From an uncultured Paracoccus sp. (GTDB lineage Bacteria > Pseudomonadota > Alphaproteobacteria > Rhodobacterales > Rhodobacteraceae), in assembly GCA_934533075.1 (NCBI GenBank), contig CAKTBJ010000037.1, positions 1-25,265 on the forward strand: DNA of 25,265 nt. The letters run 5' to 3'. Of the stretch, positions 22,790 to 25,265 are shown piece by piece (the stretch's first letter is position 1; each line of letters starts with the position of its first letter). Made by a program: the position numbers and the translations under genes. Under the pieces are notes generated by a model. It was not told the DNA's origin. It was given only the letters and a program-made list of their open reading frames with translations, and made no database searches.

Positions 22790-23686
22790 ATGTCCAGACC
22801 CGACTTCAACGACCTGCTCTGGTTCCTGGCCGTGACCGAGGAGGGCAGCTTCACCCGTGCCGCCGCCAAGCTGGGCGTGGTGCAATCCACCCTGAGTCAC
22901 CGGATCAAGCGGCTGGAAACCCGCATGGGCATCCGCCTGCTGGCCCGCACCACCCGCAGCGTATCGACCACCGAGGCCGGCGAGCGCCTGCGCCGGTCGC
23001 TGGCGCCCCGCGTCTCCGAGATCGAGGACGAAATCGCCGCGCTGATGGAATTGCGGGAAAGGCCCTCCGGCTCGGTGCGGCTGACCCTCTCCCACCATGC
23101 GCTTGAACGCCTCGTCTGGCAGAAGCTGCGCCCGATCCTGACCGACTATCCCGACATTGCGCTGGAACTGAACATCGACAGCGGCTTTCGCAATATCGTC
23201 GGCGAGGGGTTCGACGCCGGCATTCGTCTGGGCGAGAGCATCGAGAACGACATGATCGCAGTGCGCATCGGCCCCGACTGGCGGCTGGTGGCGGTTGCCG
23301 CGCCTTCCTATCTGTCGGCGCATCCCGCGCCCCGGCACCCGCAGGACCTGCTGGGCCACAACTGCATCAACCGGCGACTGGAAACGGCGGGCGGGCTTTA
23401 CGCCTGGGAGTTCGAGCAGGACGGAAAGGAGCTTCGCGTCAGGGTCGAGGGGCAGCTCACCCTCAACGACGACGCCACCATGATCGACGCCGCGCTGAAC
23501 GGCCACGGCATCGCCTATGTGCCCGAGGATATGGTGGCCGACCACCTCGCATCGGGCGGCCTGACCCTGCTGCTGGACGACTGGTCGCCGCGCTTTTCGG
23601 GCTATCACATCTATTATCCCAGCCGGCGCCAGAACCTGCCGGCCTTCAAGGTGATCGTGGATGCGCTGCGCTATCGGGCGGGCTAG
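22790..23686 (+). CDS. LysR-family transcriptional regulator
   Basis: 298 residues. The N-terminal winged helix reads FNDLLWFLAVTEEGSFTRAA, AKLGVVQSTLSHRIKRLETR and MGIRLLARTTRSVSTTEAGE, all standard. The effector domain (about 90-298) has FRNIVGEGFDAGIRLGESIE NDMIAVRIG and the common NGHGIAYVPEDMV segment before the C-terminus. This is the group often annotated as DNA-binding regulators next to an SDR or other oxidoreductase gene. Divergent from the SDR-hydrolase-cyclophilin-like set, which it probably controls, together with its own expression. Effector unknown. Confidence 0.94.
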   Translation: MSRPDFNDLLWFLAVTEEGSFTRAAAKLGVVQSTLSHRIKRLETRMGIRLLARTTRSVSTTEAGERLRRSLAPRVSEIEDEIAALMELRERPSGSVRLTLSHHALERLVWQKLRPILTDYPDIALELNIDSGFRNIVGEGFDAGIRLGESIENDMIAVRIGPDWRLVAVAAPSYLSAHPAPRHPQDLLGHNCINRRLETAGGLYAWEFEQDGKELRVRVEGQLTLNDDATMIDAALNGHGIAYVPEDMVADHLASGGLTLLLDDWSPRFSGYHIYYPSRRQNLPAFKVIVDALRYRAG

Positions 23687-23734
23687 GCGGCGGCGGGGCA
23701 ATCGCATCGCCGGCCCTGTCCCGGCCGATCCACC

Positions 23735-23755
23735 CATGCGGCGCTATCCCGCATG
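23735..23755 (+). terminator. Hairpins after lysR
   Basis: CATGCGG and CCGCATG form a perfect 7-bp stem with a 7-nt loop about 50 bp past the lysR stop. Another inverted repeat, CATGCG/CGCATG, spans 23833-23855. The 231-bp gap (23687-23917) between convergent genes shows nothing else. Confidence 0.4.
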
Positions 23756-23917
23756 CCGCGCGGGGGCCGGCCTTGCGGCAGCACCTTCGCCGGCCCGGAC
23801 CACCCCGCCCGGTCCGCGGCGGACATGCCGGTCATGCGTGCACGAAAAGCGCATGCACCGCGCGGCCTGCCGCCCGCGCGGGGGTCGCGGTCGGATCGGG
23901 GCGCATGCCGATCCGTC

Positions 23918-24865
23918 CTAGGCCCCCGCCTGCCCCACCACCCCGGCGGTGATCAGGTCCAGATGCGAGGCGCCGCCGTTCTTGAACAGGGTGACATCCT
24001 GCGCCGCCGGCATCGGGCAGCGGCCCTGACACAGATCATAGAGATCGCCCAGGATGTCGCGCCGCGCGATCACCCCGCCGGCCAGCGGGCCGGTGAATTC
24101 GCCCGATTTCTCCAGGGCCGAGGGATCATCGACATAGATCCTCGCGCGGCGCAGCAGCGCGTCGTCGCCCTCGCGCATCCGGGGCGTGAACGAACCGATC
24201 AGGCCGACATGCGCGCCGGGGCGCAGCCGGGCGCCGTGGACGATGGGGGCCTCGCTCATGGTGGCGGCGATGACGATATCGGCGACCTCCTGCGCGGCCA
24301 GCGGGTCGGTGCAGGCCAGGGCCGGCAGGCCCTGCGCGCGGCAGGCGGCGGCCAGCGCCTCGGCACGCGCCGGCGTGCGGTTCCAGATGCGGATGTCGTC
24401 GATTCCCGGCCGCACATGGCGGACCGCCGCGATCGCATGCGGGGCCAGCGCCCCGGCGCCCAGCATCAGCAGGCATCTTGCATCCGGGCGCGCCAGCAGG
24501 CGCACCCCCAGCGCCGTATCGGCGGCGGTCTTGCGATGGATCAGCGCCTCGCCGTCCAGCAGCATGCGCGGCTTGCCCGTCGCCGGCTCGAAGACCACAT
24601 AGACCGATCCCACCGTGGTCAGCCCGTGCCGGGCCGGATTGCCGGGAAAGGAGGTGACCAGCTTGACCCCCAGCGCCTGCCCGTCCTCCCAGGCCGGGGC
24701 AAGGATCAGCACATCGGGCTGGCGATCCGGGTGCTCCTGCATCAGGCGAAGCTGGCCGGTCAGGATGCGGGGGCGGCGATGGCCGGCCTCCAGCGCGTCG
24801 ATCAGCACCCCCCAGGGCGCGCGGCGATGGACCTCGGCGGCGTCGAGAAAGGGGATCGCGGTCAT
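23918..24865 (-). CDS. Ornithine cyclodeaminase/mu-crystallin family protein
   Basis: 315 residues from MTAIPFLDAAEVHRRAPWGV. NAD(P)-binding motif GAGALA is at 136-141, preceded by the family block IHRKTAADTALGVRLLARPD. Lys68 in LGVKLVTSFPGN and the segments IVIAATMSEAPIV, GSFTPRMREGD and YVDDPSALEKSGEF are typical. Members include ornithine cyclodeaminase, delta1-pyrroline-2-carboxylate reductase, and alanine or lysine derivatives thereof; the sequence alone does not choose between them. The start is at the ATG 24865; an upstream frame to 24961 lacks family sequence. It is alone, convergent with lysR, with no obvious link to the neighbouring clusters. Confidence 0.9.
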   Translation of the reverse strand: MTAIPFLDAAEVHRRAPWGVLIDALEAGHRRPRILTGQLRLMQEHPDRQPDVLILAPAWEDGQALGVKLVTSFPGNPARHGLTTVGSVYVVFEPATGKPRMLLDGEALIHRKTAADTALGVRLLARPDARCLLMLGAGALAPHAIAAVRHVRPGIDDIRIWNRTPARAEALAAACRAQGLPALACTDPLAAQEVADIVIAATMSEAPIVHGARLRPGAHVGLIGSFTPRMREGDDALLRRARIYVDDPSALEKSGEFTGPLAGGVIARRDILGDLYDLCQGRCPMPAAQDVTLFKNGGASHLDLITAGVVGQAGA

Positions 24866-25111
24866 GGGCCTACCCCGCAGGCGGGTATCGAAGGCGAGAG
24901 GGACCGCACCCCCGGCAAGGGAAGGGCGCGCCGCCCGCGCCCCTGCGGGGCTTGACGGCACGGCGCTGCCGCCCGGCCTCGCCGCCGCCGCAGCCCGAGA
25001 CCCGGCCGGCCGTTCCCCCGCGCGGAAGGCGCAGCGGACCCGCTCATGCCGCCCCCTTGCACACGGAGGCGCGGCGCGGCCGCCACCCCTCCCCCGGCAG
25101 CGACCTCCACC
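24866..25111. other. Gene-free GC-rich stretch before the repeat array
   Basis: No reading frame here resembles a protein, on either strand. The part next to 24865 should hold the promoter of the cyclodeaminase-like gene, but no clear hexamers are visible. CCTTGC at 25055 with nearby matches might be a strongly decayed further copy of the repeat seen at 25112, 63 bp away; this is weak. Confidence 0.4.
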
Positions 25112-25265
25112 CTGCGACCTTGCGCCCGCACGGGGGGGCAGACTCGCCTCGGCCGAGGTGCGCGCCCAGACCGGCGACTGCGACCTCGCGCACGCGCGGG
25201 GGCGCAGACGACGCTCATAAGCCGGGATGAGCGTCTCACGGGCCTGCGACCTCGCGCACGCGCGG
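25112..25265 (-). CRISPR. Edge of a probable CRISPR array (three repeats, 66-bp pitch)
   Basis: A 32-nt unit beginning ctgcgacct and ending gcagac starts at 25112, 25178 and 25244, exactly 66 bp apart. The first two copies match at 28 of 32 positions; the third is cut by the window end but its 22 visible bases equal the second copy. The two intervening 34-nt stretches (25144-25177 and 25210-25243) are unrelated to each other. The repeat has a stem (CCTCGCGC with GCGCGGGG). The copy at 25112 carries all the differences, as expected for the leader-distal terminal repeat, so the array would extend right and be read on the minus strand, where the repeat starts GTCTGCGCCCC. 32+34 is the geometry of type I-C, but the usual GAAAC end is missing. 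No cas gene is in the window. Confidence 0.6.

Noticed and set aside
25046..25077. A fourth CRISPR repeat copy 66 bp left of 25112
   Set aside because: Only scattered matches at that register; a better local match at a 63-bp offset is still too weak to call.

Overview
The window is a very GC-rich, gene-dense piece of bacterial chromosome or large replicon. Codons end almost always in G or C, genes overlap by ATGA, and Shine-Dalgarno sites are GGAGG-like. The gene families fit an alphaproteobacterium, most likely Rhodobacteraceae (Paracoccus-like). That placement is inferred from style and content, not from a marker gene. I see no rRNA, tRNA, transposase or phage gene.

Region 1 (1-10600, minus strand) is a catabolic import locus. 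From its promoter end it reads: flavin reductase-like protein, hydantoin/allantoin racemase, then (behind a second promoter) Dpp/Opp-type permeases B and C, a cytosine-deaminase-like amidohydrolase, a second amidohydrolase that lacks the usual HxH motif, the two ATPases D and F, and the periplasmic binding protein. A paralogue of the HxH-less amidohydrolase runs off the left edge, with a 144-bp tandem repeat over its 5' end.

Region 2 (10600-16100, plus strand) diverges from it: a GntR/FCD regulator, PuuE-type allantoinase carrying a broken OHCU-decarboxylase tail, (S)-ureidoglycine aminohydrolase, ureidoglycolate lyase and malate synthase G. This is a ureide route that turns allantoin into glyoxylate and then malate. 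One step, allantoate to ureidoglycine, is not encoded here. Both minus-strand promoters carry paired TGTnnAC motifs exactly 12 bp apart, so one GntR regulator plausibly controls import, racemisation and ureide breakdown together.

Region 3 (16100-20240) is the conserved YbbA-YbbP ABC exporter pair with a divergent TesA-like SGNH esterase. Region 4 (20350-23690) holds a secreted cyclophilin-like protein, a Tat-exported alpha/beta hydrolase and an SDR, all on the minus strand, divergent from a LysR regulator. Region 5 is a lone ornithine cyclodeaminase-family gene (23918-24865). The right edge (25112-25265) has three copies of a 32-nt repeat at exactly 66-bp pitch, probably the degenerate end of a CRISPR array continuing outside the window.

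The most noteworthy items are the GntR-linked hydantoin/ureide regulon, the internal deletion of the UraD domain in PuuE next to a racemase that could compensate for it, the HxH-less amidohydrolase pair, the short leader ORF before the permease gene, the 144-bp repeat and the CRISPR-like edge.
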